Below are positions 9,894 through 19,047 of a stretch of DNA of 64,000 nt, one piece after another. Every line of letters begins with the position of its first letter. The stretch's first letter is position 1. The notes beneath the pieces were generated by a model. It did not search any database. It had not been told where the DNA came from and was given only the letters and a program-made list of their open reading frames with translations. The DNA comes from Novosphingobium huizhouense (GTDB lineage Bacteria > Pseudomonadota > Alphaproteobacteria > Sphingomonadales > Sphingomonadaceae), in contig NZ_JAILXZ010000004.1 of the NCBI RefSeq assembly GCF_020179475.1, positions 158,147-222,146 of the forward strand, written 5' to 3'. Made by a program: the position numbers and the translations under genes.

Positions 9894-10967
9894 ATGTCGG
9901 AAGGCGTCGGAAAAGTTGCGTTGATCACGGGTGTCACCGGGCAGGACGGGGCTTATCTTTCCCGGTTGCTGCTGGAAAAGGGCTATGTTGTCCACGGGGT
10001 CAAGCGCCGGTCGTCGTCGTTCAATACCGGTCGTATCGAGGACATCTACGAAGACCCGCATGTGGAGCACCAGCGTTTCCACCTGCACTATGGCGACCTG
10101 ACCGATTCGACCAACCTGATCCGCATCGTCCAGCAGATTCAGCCGGACGAAATCTACAACCTCGCGGCGCAAAGCCACGTACAGGTCTCGTTCGAGACGC
10201 CCGAGTATACCGCAAATGCCGATGCCATCGGCACGCTGCGTCTGCTCGAGGCCATCCGCATCCTCGGGCTCGAGAAGAAGACGAAGTTCTACCAGGCCTC
10301 GACGTCCGAGCTTTACGGTCTCGTGCAGGAAGTGCCGCAGCGCGAAACTACGCCGTTCTACCCGCGCTCGCCCTATGGCGTTGCCAAACTCTACGGCTAC
10401 TGGATCGTGGTCAATTACCGCGAGGCCTATGGTATCCACGCCTCGAACGGCATTCTCTTCAATCACGAAAGTCCGCTCCGCGGCGAGACGTTCGTGACCC
10501 GCAAGATCACGCGGGCCGCGGCGGCAATTGCGTTGGGACGCCAGGATCGGCTTTACCTCGGCAACCTCGATGCCAAGCGCGACTGGGGCCATGCCCGGGA
10601 ATATGTCCGCGGCATGTGGCTCATGCTGCAGCAGGAACAGCCAGACGACTACGTCCTCGCGACCGGTGAAACCACCGAGGTGCGGGAATTCGTTCGCTGG
10701 GCATTCGAGGACGCCGGCATCACCGTCGAGTTCAGGGGCGAGGGTGTCGACGAGAAGGGGTATTGCGCGAAGACGGGCAAGTGCCTTGTCGAGATCGACC
10801 CGCGCTACTTCCGCCCGACCGAGGTGGACCTGCTGATCGGCGATCCGGCCAAGGCGAAGGAAAAGCTGGGCTGGACGCACGAAATGTCGGCTCGCGAACT
10901 GGCGCGGGACATGGTGCTGGCCGACTTGGAAACGATGAAGAGCGCGCCGATCGCCAAGGACGCGTGA
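9894..10967 (+). CDS. gmd: GDP-mannose 4,6-dehydratase
   Basis: The 357-residue SDR enzyme converts GDP-mannose to GDP-4-keto-6-deoxymannose, the first step to GDP-L-fucose or GDP-rhamnose. Motifs are the glycine-rich [19 protein letters not shown], the GDP-mannose loop KRRSSSFNT, the catalytic STSELYG and [12 protein letters not shown] (Tyr-x-x-x-Lys), and [10 protein letters not shown]. fcl lies downstream at 13227, so the product is probably GDP-L-fucose. A perfect 10-bp hairpin follows at once, so gmd may be transcribed alone. Confidence 0.97.
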   Translation: MSEGVGKVALITGVTGQDGAYLSRLLLEKGYVVHGVKRRSSSFNTGRIEDIYEDPHVEHQRFHLHYGDLTDSTNLIRIVQQIQPDEIYNLAAQSHVQVSFETPEYTANADAIGTLRLLEAIRILGLEKKTKFYQASTSELYGLVQEVPQRETTPFYPRSPYGVAKLYGYWIVVNYREAYGIHASNGILFNHESPLRGETFVTRKITRAAAAIALGRQDRLYLGNLDAKRDWGHAREYVRGMWLMLQQEQPDDYVLATGETTEVREFVRWAFEDAGITVEFRGEGVDEKGYCAKTGKCLVEIDPRYFRPTEVDLLIGDPAKAKEKLGWTHEMSARELARDMVLADLETMKSAPIAKDA

Positions 10968-10975
10968 TCAAGCCG

Positions 10976-10998
10976 CCCGGCGCGCAGTGCGCGCCGGG
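10976..10998 (+). terminator. Terminator after gmd
   Basis: CCCGGCGCGC-agt-GCGCGCCGGG is a perfect 10-bp stem with a 3-base loop, starting 8 bases after the gmd stop. The T tract is weak (TGTTCC). Confidence 0.65.
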
Positions 10999-11708
10999 TG
11001 TTCCATCGAAGTGGGCGGACGGCGGATTGATGCTCAAGGACCCCTTCATCTTACCCGTCCCAGACCAGACCTACTTCGTCCATAGTCGTGTCGACGGCGC
11101 GCGAGCCGTGAAGTTGCTGTTGCTGCTTCTTCCTATGCTGACGAGCGTGGAACTGCGCAGGTTCGGAAGCGATGGTGACGGGGACGAACTGAGGCCGGAC
11201 GGCATCGGGCGCATCGCAGTGCGAGTTGGGATCGAAAGAGGGCGACCTGCTCCCGAAGATGGACGCAGAGGGGAGGAATGGCCGGTCTTGCTCAACATCT
11301 CGTCCGAGCACCTGCCGAACTTCGGCGTGATTCTGCTCAAACTTCAGGCAGTCCCGCGTTGGATCGCAGGGTTCGCTTTGCGTACGAAGCGAGCCCTGCT
11401 TCGGCTGGTGGGCAAACTGTATCGCGTGGTACACGGACAACGCAACAGCAGGATGGCGTGCCAAGAGATCGGTGAAATCAAGGTTCCACACTCTTTGGGG
11501 TGCGCTCTGCTAGGCCGGGATCGCGCCGAGGCTATTGCGCCGGTGACCACCTTCTCCATCGGCTGGACTAGATCTCGGTGCCCTGGCGGCCGTATTTCCC
11601 GCTCCGCGCTTTCCTGCGCGGCATGGCAAACGGTGTGGATCACCTACGCATGACGAAGTGCACTAAGCCTGCTGCACCATCCAGGCTCCCCGGCTGTGGA
11701 GCAACGGA
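10999..11708. other. 710-bp region without a supported gene
   Basis: Open frames on both strands exist here (a plus frame from inside gmd to 11653, a minus frame 11491-11051), but none has a recognisable domain, good start or natural composition. The region is somewhat lower in GC than its neighbours. The minus frame holds a short FVPVTIASEP string that faintly recalls accessory proteins of IS66-type elements. That is far too little to call a mobile element. The promoter for the flippase operon is expected in the last part. Confidence 0.4.
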
Positions 11709-13199
11709 ATGAGCTCAACACTGGCCCGGAACGCGGCCTCGGGTGTGGCCCAGGTCATCGTTTCGGCGGGCTCGCTATTCGTAACCTATCGACTGCTGAT
11801 GGATTTCCTGTCGGTGCAGGAGATCGGCTTGTGGTCGCTGGTAGTCGGCACGACAGCCGTTGCGCGCCTGAGCGAGTTGGGTGTCGGGAACGGTGTGCTG
11901 CGTTTCGTTGCCGCGGACGTGGGTTGCGACGATCGCCCGATGGCAGCCAGCACGATCGGCATGGCTTTGACTGTCGTGTCTGTGGCGGTCGGACTCGTGG
12001 CTCTGGCCGCTTATCCGTTCCTGCTTCGCTACCTGCTCAGCACAACGCCGCTGGCGCTGCACGCGGGGGTCGAGACGCTGCTGCCGGCCGCGCTCGGCTC
12101 GTTGGTCGTGGGTACGACCGCGAACATCTTCATGAGCGGTCTCGACGGATGCCAGCGAATGGACGTCAGGGTCGGATTGCAGATGGCGTCCAGCGTCATC
12201 CAACTCGTGATGACTTATGTGGTTCTGCCCAGGTTCGGCCTGCTCGGACTTGGGGTCGTGCAATTGGCGCAGGCCGGATTTATCTTCGTCGCCGGAAGTA
12301 TCGGCCTTGTCCTGCAACTGCGCCAGCCGTTGTCCGCCTACTTGTCCTGGCACGTGCCGCGCCTCAAGGAAGTGCTGACTTATGGGGGCAGCGTGCAGTT
12401 ATCGAGCTTTGCGCAGCTGTTGTTCGATCCGGTCTTGAAGGTGCTGCTCAACCACTTCGGCGGGCTCGCCATCACGGGATACTACGATATTGCCAATAGG
12501 GTCGCGTTGCAGGCCAGATCGCTGATCGTCGCGGCGTATAACGCGCTCGTGCCCTACGTCGCAGCGAGAGCGGGGCGGGCTGGGCTCGGCCCGGAGGAGA
12601 TCAGGAAGATCTACTTCGATGCACTCGCTGTGCTTTATCCGGTAATCGTCCCTTATTTTTCCATTGTGTTCGCCACGCTGCCGATGGCATTGATCGTTTG
12701 GAAGGGGCACTATGACCAAGTGCTGCTGGCAGTCACTTTTGTGCAGTGTCTTGCTTGGCTTCTTAACACTATCAATCCGCCAGCCTACCTCATCTACATG
12801 GCGCTCGGGCAGATGCGATGGATTGTGGCGACGCATCTGCTGGTCGGCAGTCTGGTCATTGTGCTGGGGTTGCTTCTGGGACCGATGTTTGGTTCTTACG
12901 GCGTACTCGCGGCAGGCGCACTGGCGCTTTCGGTGGGCAGCTTTTTCGTCGTCGTGATGTTCCACCGCGAGTATGGCATTGCCTTCCGGCTGCTGGTGCC
13001 GATGCAGCGGTTGCCCGACCTGGTGGTATTGCTGGCCGTGCTCGGCTGTGGCACCTGGCTCGCCCGCAGCCCTGAAGCACCCGCCTGGACCGTCCGGTTG
13101 GGCCTGCCGCTGGCCGTGGGCTTGTTCGCCGCGGGCAGATTCTGGTTCGACCCTGTACAACGCAACATTCTGACCAGGCTTAGAGGGGCGCTGCGCTGA
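11709..13199 (+). CDS. Polysaccharide flippase (Wzx-like, MATE/MOP superfamily)
   Basis: This 496-residue, highly hydrophobic protein has about 12-14 predicted membrane segments, the size and pattern of Wzx/RfbX-type lipid-linked oligosaccharide flippases. Typical features are an N-terminal segment with paired helices (ASGVAQVIVSAGSLFVTYRLL) and the loop EIGLWSLVVGTTAVARLSELGVG, split here for length. It should move undecaprenyl-linked repeat units across the inner membrane. A GGAG ribosome site lies about 10 bases before the ATG. It is the first gene of the run to 22543. Exact substrate unknown. Confidence 0.85.
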   Translation: MSSTLARNAASGVAQVIVSAGSLFVTYRLLMDFLSVQEIGLWSLVVGTTAVARLSELGVGNGVLRFVAADVGCDDRPMAASTIGMALTVVSVAVGLVALAAYPFLLRYLLSTTPLALHAGVETLLPAALGSLVVGTTANIFMSGLDGCQRMDVRVGLQMASSVIQLVMTYVVLPRFGLLGLGVVQLAQAGFIFVAGSIGLVLQLRQPLSAYLSWHVPRLKEVLTYGGSVQLSSFAQLLFDPVLKVLLNHFGGLAITGYYDIANRVALQARSLIVAAYNALVPYVAARAGRAGLGPEEIRKIYFDALAVLYPVIVPYFSIVFATLPMALIVWKGHYDQVLLAVTFVQCLAWLLNTINPPAYLIYMALGQMRWIVATHLLVGSLVIVLGLLLGPMFGSYGVLAAGALALSVGSFFVVVMFHREYGIAFRLLVPMQRLPDLVVLLAVLGCGTWLARSPEAPAWTVRLGLPLAVGLFAAGRFWFDPVQRNILTRLRGALR

Positions 13200-13226
13200 C
13201 GGCGCGGCGAACTGATGGAGTTCCGA

Positions 13227-14174
13227 ATGCATAGTCTCGAAAACAGGCGCATCTACGTTGCGGGTCATCGCGGCATGGTCGGGTCCGCGATCGTCCGGAG
13301 GCTGGCGGACGAAAACTGTGAAGTCCTCACCTCGGAGCGGTCGACCGACTTGCGCGAACAGAGGGCAGTGGGAGACTGGTTCGCGCAAAACCGGCCCGAT
13401 GTCGTCGTGCTGGCCGCCGCCAAGGTCGGCGGCATCCTCGCCAACGACACCTATCCGGCCGAGTTCCTCTACGACAATCTGATGATCGAGGCGAATGTCA
13501 TCGAGGCGGCCCGGCAGGCCGGCGTCGAACGGCTGCTTTTCCTCGGTTCTTCCTGCATCTATCCCAAGTTCGCGACCCAGCCGATCGTGGAGGATTCGCT
13601 CCTGACCGGGCCGCTCGAGCCGACCAATGAATGGTACGCGATCGCAAAGATCGCAGGAATCAAGCTTTGCCAGGCTTATCGTCGGCAGTACGGCCTTGAT
13701 TACATCAGCGCCATGCCGACGAACCTGTATGGGCCGGGGGACAATTTCGATCTTTCTGGAAGCCACGTCCTGCCTGCGTTGATCCGCAAGGCGCACGAAG
13801 CGAAACTGGCGGGGCGACCTTCGGTCGAGATCTGGGGTACCGGCACCCCGCGCCGCGAATTTCTGCACGTGGACGATCTGGCAGATGCCTGCGTCTTCCT
13901 CCTCAAGACCTATTCCGGGGAGAGCCACGTCAACGTGGGCAGCGGGACCGACATCGCCATCGCCGATCTTGCCGAACTCGTCTGCCGTGTCGTGGGTTTC
14001 GAAGGCGAGGTTACCAAGGACACGTCGAAACCCGACGGAACGCCGCGCAAGCTCATGGACGGAGGCATGCTGGCGCGCATGGGCTGGACCGCATCGATCT
14101 CGCTCGAGGACGGTGTCGAGGGAGCGTACCGCTGGTTTCTCGAAGGACTCGAGAGCGGGGCAATCCGGGCGTGA
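13227..14174 (+). CDS. fcl: GDP-L-fucose synthase
   Basis: The 315-residue epimerase/reductase converts the Gmd product to GDP-L-fucose. The NADP motif is [15 protein letters not shown]. Catalytic elements are [10 protein letters not shown] and [23 protein letters not shown] (Tyr-x-x-x-Lys), with [13 protein letters not shown] downstream. An in-frame ATG at 13215 would add four residues; 13227 is chosen because GGAG lies 6 bases upstream of it. It complements gmd although the two are separated by the flippase. Confidence 0.96.
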   Translation: MHSLENRRIYVAGHRGMVGSAIVRRLADENCEVLTSERSTDLREQRAVGDWFAQNRPDVVVLAAAKVGGILANDTYPAEFLYDNLMIEANVIEAARQAGVERLLFLGSSCIYPKFATQPIVEDSLLTGPLEPTNEWYAIAKIAGIKLCQAYRRQYGLDYISAMPTNLYGPGDNFDLSGSHVLPALIRKAHEAKLAGRPSVEIWGTGTPRREFLHVDDLADACVFLLKTYSGESHVNVGSGTDIAIADLAELVCRVVGFEGEVTKDTSKPDGTPRKLMDGGMLARMGWTASISLEDGVEGAYRWFLEGLESGAIRA

Positions 14175-15412
14175 CACGCGCGGCGCCGGTCCTTCTGCTC
14201 GGGATCAATTATGCGCCTGAGCCCGTAGGCACCGGTCCTTATACGGCCGGTCTTGCAGAGGCGCTCGCAGCGGCGGGGCACGAGGTCACCGTCGTTGCCG
14301 GGCACCCTTATTATCCACAATGGAAGCGTACGGACGGCTATGGCCCGTTCTGGCAACGCAGCTCGGAGAACGGGGTCGAGGTTATCCGGTGCCCACACTA
14401 TGTCCCCCGGCGCCCGAGCGGGCTGCGGCGCATTGTGCACCTGGCAAGCTTTGCGGGGGCCGCGTTCGGGCCGATGGTTTCCTCGGCGCTCCGCCAACGC
14501 CCGCAAGTCGTGATCGTCGTTGCGCCAGCGCTGCTCTCGGTACCGGTCGCATGGTTCGCAGCCCGGCTGATCGGAGCCAAGCTGTGGATACATGTCCAGG
14601 ATTTCGAGGTGGATGCGGCGGTCGCGACCGGGCTTGTCGGCGGAGGCGGTCCCCTGCTGCGACTGGCGCAGTGGTTCGAGCGGACGCTGCTGAGCTCGGC
14701 GGACCGCGTGTCGACCATCAGTCCACAGATGTGCGCCAGACTCGCGCTGAAAGGTGTAGCGCCAGACGCGATCGTCGAAGCGCGCAACTGGGCCAACCTG
14801 GCCTATGCCAAGCCTTCCGGGACCGGGTGCGACTATCGCGCACAGTGGGGGCTTTCCGACCGGCAGGTCGTTCTTTACTCCGGAAACATAGCCAATAAGC
14901 AGGGCATCGAAATCATCATCGAGGCAGCGCGCCTCGTCCGGCATCGGCGCGACATCGTCTTTGTCATCTGTGGCGAGGGGCCGAATCGCGCGAACTTGGC
15001 GCGCCTTGCCGAGACGCTCGACAACGTCCAGCTTCACGATCTCCAGCCGACCGAGCGGGTCGGCGATCTGCTCGCACTGGCCTCGGTTCATCTGTTGCCG
15101 CAGATTCCCGGTGCCGCCGACCTCGTCCTGCCGAGCAAATTGGCGAATATGCTGGGATCGGGTCGTCCCGTTGTCGCGACCGCAGCGCTTGGCACCGGCA
15201 TCGCGGTGGAAGTCGAGGGAGCCGGCTTGGTTACCCCCCCGGGCGATGCGCCCGCCTTGGCGGAGGCCGTCGTCTACCTGATCGATAATCCCGAGGTTGC
15301 CCGCCGGCTTGGCGATGAAGGACGGCAGCGCTCGCTCGAGCGCTGGAGCAAATCCGCTTTGCTCGATCGAATGGTCGAGGGCATTGCTCAAGCCGCTCGA
15401 ACTCTCCGATAG
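14171..15412 (+). CDS. WcaI-like colanic-acid-type glycosyltransferase (GT4)
   Basis: The 413-residue protein looks like WcaI, which transfers fucose in colanic acid assembly. Seen are [22 protein letters not shown] at the N-terminus (split motif), [21 protein letters not shown], a GT-B second domain with [13 protein letters not shown], and [17 protein letters not shown]. The start is GTG 14171, overlapping the fcl stop by four bases, so the two are coupled. With fcl immediately upstream, fucose as the donor sugar is plausible but inferred. Confidence 0.88.
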   Translation: MTRAAPVLLLGINYAPEPVGTGPYTAGLAEALAAAGHEVTVVAGHPYYPQWKRTDGYGPFWQRSSENGVEVIRCPHYVPRRPSGLRRIVHLASFAGAAFGPMVSSALRQRPQVVIVVAPALLSVPVAWFAARLIGAKLWIHVQDFEVDAAVATGLVGGGGPLLRLAQWFERTLLSSADRVSTISPQMCARLALKGVAPDAIVEARNWANLAYAKPSGTGCDYRAQWGLSDRQVVLYSGNIANKQGIEIIIEAARLVRHRRDIVFVICGEGPNRANLARLAETLDNVQLHDLQPTERVGDLLALASVHLLPQIPGAADLVLPSKLANMLGSGRPVVATAALGTGIAVEVEGAGLVTPPGDAPALAEAVVYLIDNPEVARRLGDEGRQRSLERWSKSALLDRMVEGIAQAARTLR

Positions 15413-15420
15413 CGGCAACT

Positions 15421-15449
15421 TTCCTACAGATAACCAAATAGGTTATAAA
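15421..15449 (+). promoter_or_regulatory. Possible promoter/hairpin ahead of the tailspike-like pair
   Basis: The short gap after the WcaI-like gene is strikingly AT-rich. It holds TTCCTA and TATAAA spaced 17 bases (15421-15426 and 15444-15449). Overlapping the latter is the inverted repeat ATAACC-aaata-GGTTAT (15430-15446). It may be a separate promoter with an operator, or a weak terminator. A strong AGGAGG ribosome site follows before 15476. Confidence 0.35.
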
Positions 15450-15475
15450 ATTGACCTCTTGCAACAGGAGGTCCC

Positions 15476-15901
15476 ATGTCCCCTTCACCCATTGCAGCCC
15501 CCGCTGGCTATGCAACGCCCAATGCGGTGGCCTATGCCGATGTCGACGGCAATGCAGCCATCGTCAGCAAGGCACAACCGCTTCCGGTTCAGCTCAAGCC
15601 TGCACCGGTCAGCCCGCTTGCCGGGACCACCACCACCAGCGTCATTGTCGGCCCCTACGTTCCCGCCGTCGATCGGCCGATCATCTTGTCGCTCAACGGC
15701 ACGTGGACGGGACTGGTCAAGGTTTCCCGTTCGACCGATGGCGGCGCAACCCGGCTGCCCTTGACCCTCGCCGGTACGGCATGGGCGCAGTTCTCCGCCA
15801 ATGCCTGCGAGCCGATCTGGGAGGAGCCGGAAGCCGGAGCGACGCTATATCTTGAAGTGACGATGACGTCGGGCACGCTGATCTACAGGCTTGCACAATG
15901 A
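15476..15901 (+). CDS. Hypothetical protein, phage-structural-like
   Basis: I do not recognise a named family with certainty. The 141-residue protein has no signal peptide. It has a Pro/Ala/Thr-rich N-terminus (SPSPIAAPAGYATPNAVAYA) and a C-terminal beta-rich domain with LSLNGTWTGLVKVSRSTDGG and ACEPIWEEPEAGATLYLEV. Similar small beta proteins occur next to tail-fibre or GTA-type genes; that comparison is from memory and not verified. It has a strong ribosome site (AGGAGG, 4-5 bases spacing) and its stop overlaps the next start by four bases, so the two proteins are probably made together. Confidence 0.6.
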   Translation: MSPSPIAAPAGYATPNAVAYADVDGNAAIVSKAQPLPVQLKPAPVSPLAGTTTTSVIVGPYVPAVDRPIILSLNGTWTGLVKVSRSTDGGATRLPLTLAGTAWAQFSANACEPIWEEPEAGATLYLEVTMTSGTLIYRLAQ

Positions 15902-17679
15902 GCCTCGACGCAATCGCCCGGGGCCTGGCGAACAAGGCCCAGAACGCAATCGCCGAGGGCAATCTTCCCTACGCGATGTCGTCGAACTTCGGTTCCGGCA
16001 CCGTCGGGCGAAAACTCCAGGAAGTGCTCAGTGCGCGCGACTTCGGTGCGAAAGGTGACGGCAAGTCCGCATTTTCGGGCGCCATGACCGCCGGCAGTGC
16101 CGTACTTGCCGTCAGCTTGTCGGGCTTTCCCGGCGGCTTCGTCGCAAGCGACATCGGCAAGATCGTGAGCGTGCCGGGCGCAGCGGCCGCAGGTGCCAAT
16201 CTCACCACCACGATCGTGGCGGTCAACTCGACCTCGAGCGTAACCCTCGCTTCCCCTGCCGGGACCACCGTCTCGGGGAAGCAGATCACGTTCGGGACAG
16301 ACGATACGAGCGCCATGCAGGCTTTCGTGACCTACCTTGCCAACAATATGCGACAGGGCTTCGTCCCGGGCGGGACATATTGCCTGAACGGTCCGATCAA
16401 CACGCCCCACAGGCAGGGTTGGGGGATCTCCGGGAACGGCCCGGAATCGACCATTTTCAGCCAGTTCGCCGACAATGTACCGATCATCGACCTAGGCGCC
16501 GGAACGACACAGGCCGTCGATGCGGGAGGCTTTCACACCCTGCTGCTTGAGGACTTCCGCCTGTCCTATGCGGCACCGCAGCCGGTAACCAACACCAGCG
16601 CCGCATGTCTTGCGTTTTCCTCGATGGTCTACTGGTCGACAATCCGCAGAATCACGTTCGAGAAGGGCTACGACGGAATCAAGGTCCGCCCAACGCGCCC
16701 CGGGCCATGGGGGTCGAACTGGGATGATTTGCGCTTCCGCTCGTCGAACGGGGAGTATCTCTCAGGTTGTGCGATGGATTGGACCGGCGTGGTCCAGGGC
16801 TGCCCGAATAACCGTTGGGGTCGCATGACAATCGAGATGGGAGGCATGTCAAAGCCCGCTTTCAACCAAATCCGCGGGTATAACTGGGAAATCGATACGC
16901 TCGAATTCCTAGGAAACAAAGCACCTAACTCGGCAGGCGGGACCGGGCAGATGCTGCTAAATCTCCAGTCAGGCAGTCAGGTGAGCATCGGCTCGATCAA
17001 GCTCGAGACCTTCGACATCGGTGGTCCCGCTGGTTACTTTGCCAACAATTCCTTGATCTATGTGCCTTCGTGCATCATCAACATCCGGCATTTATCGTTC
17101 TCTGGTAATACTGCTACGAACGATGACCGATTTGCAACAACCGGGACATTGGCGATCATCGGCGGGCCGGCAACACAAGTTATCGTCGATACCTTTGTAT
17201 CTCTCACGAACCAGGCCTCGAATATCGTCTGGTCGGCAATTTCCGGCGGCGTTGTCGAGCTGGGCAATTACTACAATGGTGGTTATGCAGGCATCTTGCC
17301 GCTCACTTCGATCGGAGGGGGCACCGGTGCCGAGTTCCTGACCTATCGGCCGAACGCGCAACGACGGCTTTCGCCGGACATCGGTGATGCGAACTACGCC
17401 ATCGCGACCAACGGCGGCGCCAACGTGATCATGGCGCAGACGGCGCTTACCGCGTCGCGGACGGTCGAGATCATGGCCGACAGCAATTACCTGCACAACG
17501 GTTATACCGTCACCGTCATTTCGCGCGGCGCGGTCAACGGTGCTAATACGCTGGTAATCAAAGCGGGCGGGATCACCAAGGCTACGCTCACCGCCGACAA
17601 CACCGCCGTTGAACTGACCTGGCGGCGCAATCCGACTGCGCACAACGGATGGGTCGTTACCCGGCAAGGAGCAGTCTGA
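15898..17679 (+). CDS. Pectate-lyase-superfamily beta-helix protein, tailspike-like
   Basis: The 593-residue protein lacks a signal peptide. After an N-terminal stretch of about 45 residues comes the hallmark ARDFGAKGDGKSAFSG (about 41-56) and TDDTSAMQAFVTYLANN, typical of the Pectate_lyase_3 fold found in phage tailspikes and polysaccharide depolymerases. A long beta-helix follows (ISGNGPESTIF, ISGGVVELGNYY). The C-terminal domain (from about residue 490, LSPDIGDANYAIATNGGANV) resembles tailspike capping regions. It probably binds or cleaves a polysaccharide. Sited inside a polysaccharide operon, it could act on the local polymer. Catalytic residues cannot be assigned. Confidence 0.75.
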   Translation: MSLDAIARGLANKAQNAIAEGNLPYAMSSNFGSGTVGRKLQEVLSARDFGAKGDGKSAFSGAMTAGSAVLAVSLSGFPGGFVASDIGKIVSVPGAAAAGANLTTTIVAVNSTSSVTLASPAGTTVSGKQITFGTDDTSAMQAFVTYLANNMRQGFVPGGTYCLNGPINTPHRQGWGISGNGPESTIFSQFADNVPIIDLGAGTTQAVDAGGFHTLLLEDFRLSYAAPQPVTNTSAACLAFSSMVYWSTIRRITFEKGYDGIKVRPTRPGPWGSNWDDLRFRSSNGEYLSGCAMDWTGVVQGCPNNRWGRMTIEMGGMSKPAFNQIRGYNWEIDTLEFLGNKAPNSAGGTGQMLLNLQSGSQVSIGSIKLETFDIGGPAGYFANNSLIYVPSCIINIRHLSFSGNTATNDDRFATTGTLAIIGGPATQVIVDTFVSLTNQASNIVWSAISGGVVELGNYYNGGYAGILPLTSIGGGTGAEFLTYRPNAQRRLSPDIGDANYAIATNGGANVIMAQTALTASRTVEIMADSNYLHNGYTVTVISRGAVNGANTLVIKAGGITKATLTADNTAVELTWRRNPTAHNGWVVTRQGAV

Positions 17680-17817
17680 CGACTCTGTCCAGCAACGTCG
17701 ATGCAAGGGGGCGGTGCTGCAGGCGCGTCGTCCCCTTGTTGCCGGATTTTGCCGACGGGCCGACGCCGCGACCTTTTCTGGTTGCAACGCAGCAAGGAAT
17801 TGCCTTTAACGCGGCGC

Positions 17818-19047
17818 ATGACCAACCGTGGGCGCCACCCGACGATCGGCCTGATATGGTCGCAGTTCTCGGCGTACCATGTCGACCGCCTCGAGGCGGT
17901 CGGCCGTCGCCTCGCAGGCCGCGCGCGCGTTCTTTCGGTTGAAGTCGCCTCCAAGTCGGCAACATATGCTTGGGATCCTTCCGGTGAAGTTGCCGGAACG
18001 GAAAAGATCCGGCTTTTTCCCGGCGAATCGCACGAACGGATTTCGATCTGGCGGCGGTTTCGCGCTGAGTGGACGGCGCTGCGAGCTTGCGATGTCGTTT
18101 TTGTCGGCGTCGCCTACAGCCAGCCCGACATCATTCTCCTGTCCTATGTATTGCGCGCGCTCGGAAAGCGCGTGGTCATGATGACGGCTTCCAAGTTCGA
18201 CGACTTTCAGCGCAAGTCTACGCGGGAATTGTTCAAGCGACTGCTCCTCAGCCCCTATTCAGCAGCGATTGTCGGCGGTCGGCGGCAATTCGAATATGTG
18301 CGTTTCCTCGGGTTCGACGGCAGGCCGGTTCTTCCGGGCTACAACACCGTCAGCATGGAGCGGGTCCGCCATCAGGCCGAATCCGCAGATGCGAGATCTG
18401 ACGCTACGCCATTCGACGCGCGCAGCTTTGTGTTCGTGGGTCGCTTCGTCGAAAAGAAGAACATCGAGCGCATGCTCAAGGCCTATGCCAGCTACGTGCA
18501 TGCCCACGGAGGACCTCATGGCGCAGGGGTGAAGCGGCTGACGATGATCGGCGATGGCCCATTGCGTGCAGCAATCGACGCGCGATGCGCGGATCTCGGC
18601 ATCGCCGAAATGGTCGATTTTCCTGGTTTCCTGCCGGCGGATCAGGTTTCAGCCCGCCTGGCGCGTTCGCTGGCGCTGGTTCTCGTCAGCGAGGAAGAGC
18701 AATGGGGCCTGGTCATCAACGAAGCGCTGGCGGTCGGCCTCCCGATCCTCGCCAGCGCCGAAGTCGGCGCCCGCGAGGCGTTGGTTCGCAATCTCGAGAA
18801 CGGCATCGTGGTCGAGGCGGGCGCATTGGAGGGCATTGCGAGAGCTTTTGGGCAGATCGCTGACAATGAGGCAGCCTGGCAGGCCATGTCCTCTGCATCG
18901 CGTGCACGAAGCTGGCATGCCGATACCGAACGATTCGCCGACGCCGTGGAATTGATGGTGTTCCCGGGATCCGAGCCGGCCGCAGCGAACCACGCGCGCT
19001 TTGCTTCGGAGATCCTGATCGATGCCTGCCGGGTCGCCTGCGTATGA
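17818..19047 (+). CDS. Glycosyltransferase (GT4 family)
   Basis: This 409-residue GT-B protein has an N-terminal acceptor domain (TIGLIWSQFSAYHVDRLEAV, unusual for the family) and a GT4 C-terminal domain: FVFVGRFVEKKNIERMLKAY, GDGPLRAAI, DFPGFLPADQV, and SEEEQWGLVINEALAVGLP with the E-x7-E nucleotide-sugar motif. ATG 17818 is chosen because upstream in-frame sequence from 17701 does not look like protein. It overlaps the polymerase gene by four bases. Sugar specificity unknown. Confidence 0.88.
   Translation: MTNRGRHPTIGLIWSQFSAYHVDRLEAVGRRLAGRARVLSVEVASKSATYAWDPSGEVAGTEKIRLFPGESHERISIWRRFRAEWTALRACDVVFVGVAYSQPDIILLSYVLRALGKRVVMMTASKFDDFQRKSTRELFKRLLLSPYSAAIVGGRRQFEYVRFLGFDGRPVLPGYNTVSMERVRHQAESADARSDATPFDARSFVFVGRFVEKKNIERMLKAYASYVHAHGGPHGAGVKRLTMIGDGPLRAAIDARCADLGIAEMVDFPGFLPADQVSARLARSLALVLVSEEEQWGLVINEALAVGLPILASAEVGAREALVRNLENGIVVEAGALEGIARAFGQIADNEAAWQAMSSASRARSWHADTERFADAVELMVFPGSEPAAANHARFASEILIDACRVACV

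Noticed and set aside
11051..11491. Possible IS66-type accessory protein remnant
   Set aside because: Only a short FVPVTIASEP string suggests it; no terminal repeats, transposase or target duplication were found.
10763..11653. A 296-codon plus-strand open frame starting inside gmd
   Set aside because: It overlaps gmd in another frame, has no domain, and its composition looks like shadow coding followed by noncoding DNA.
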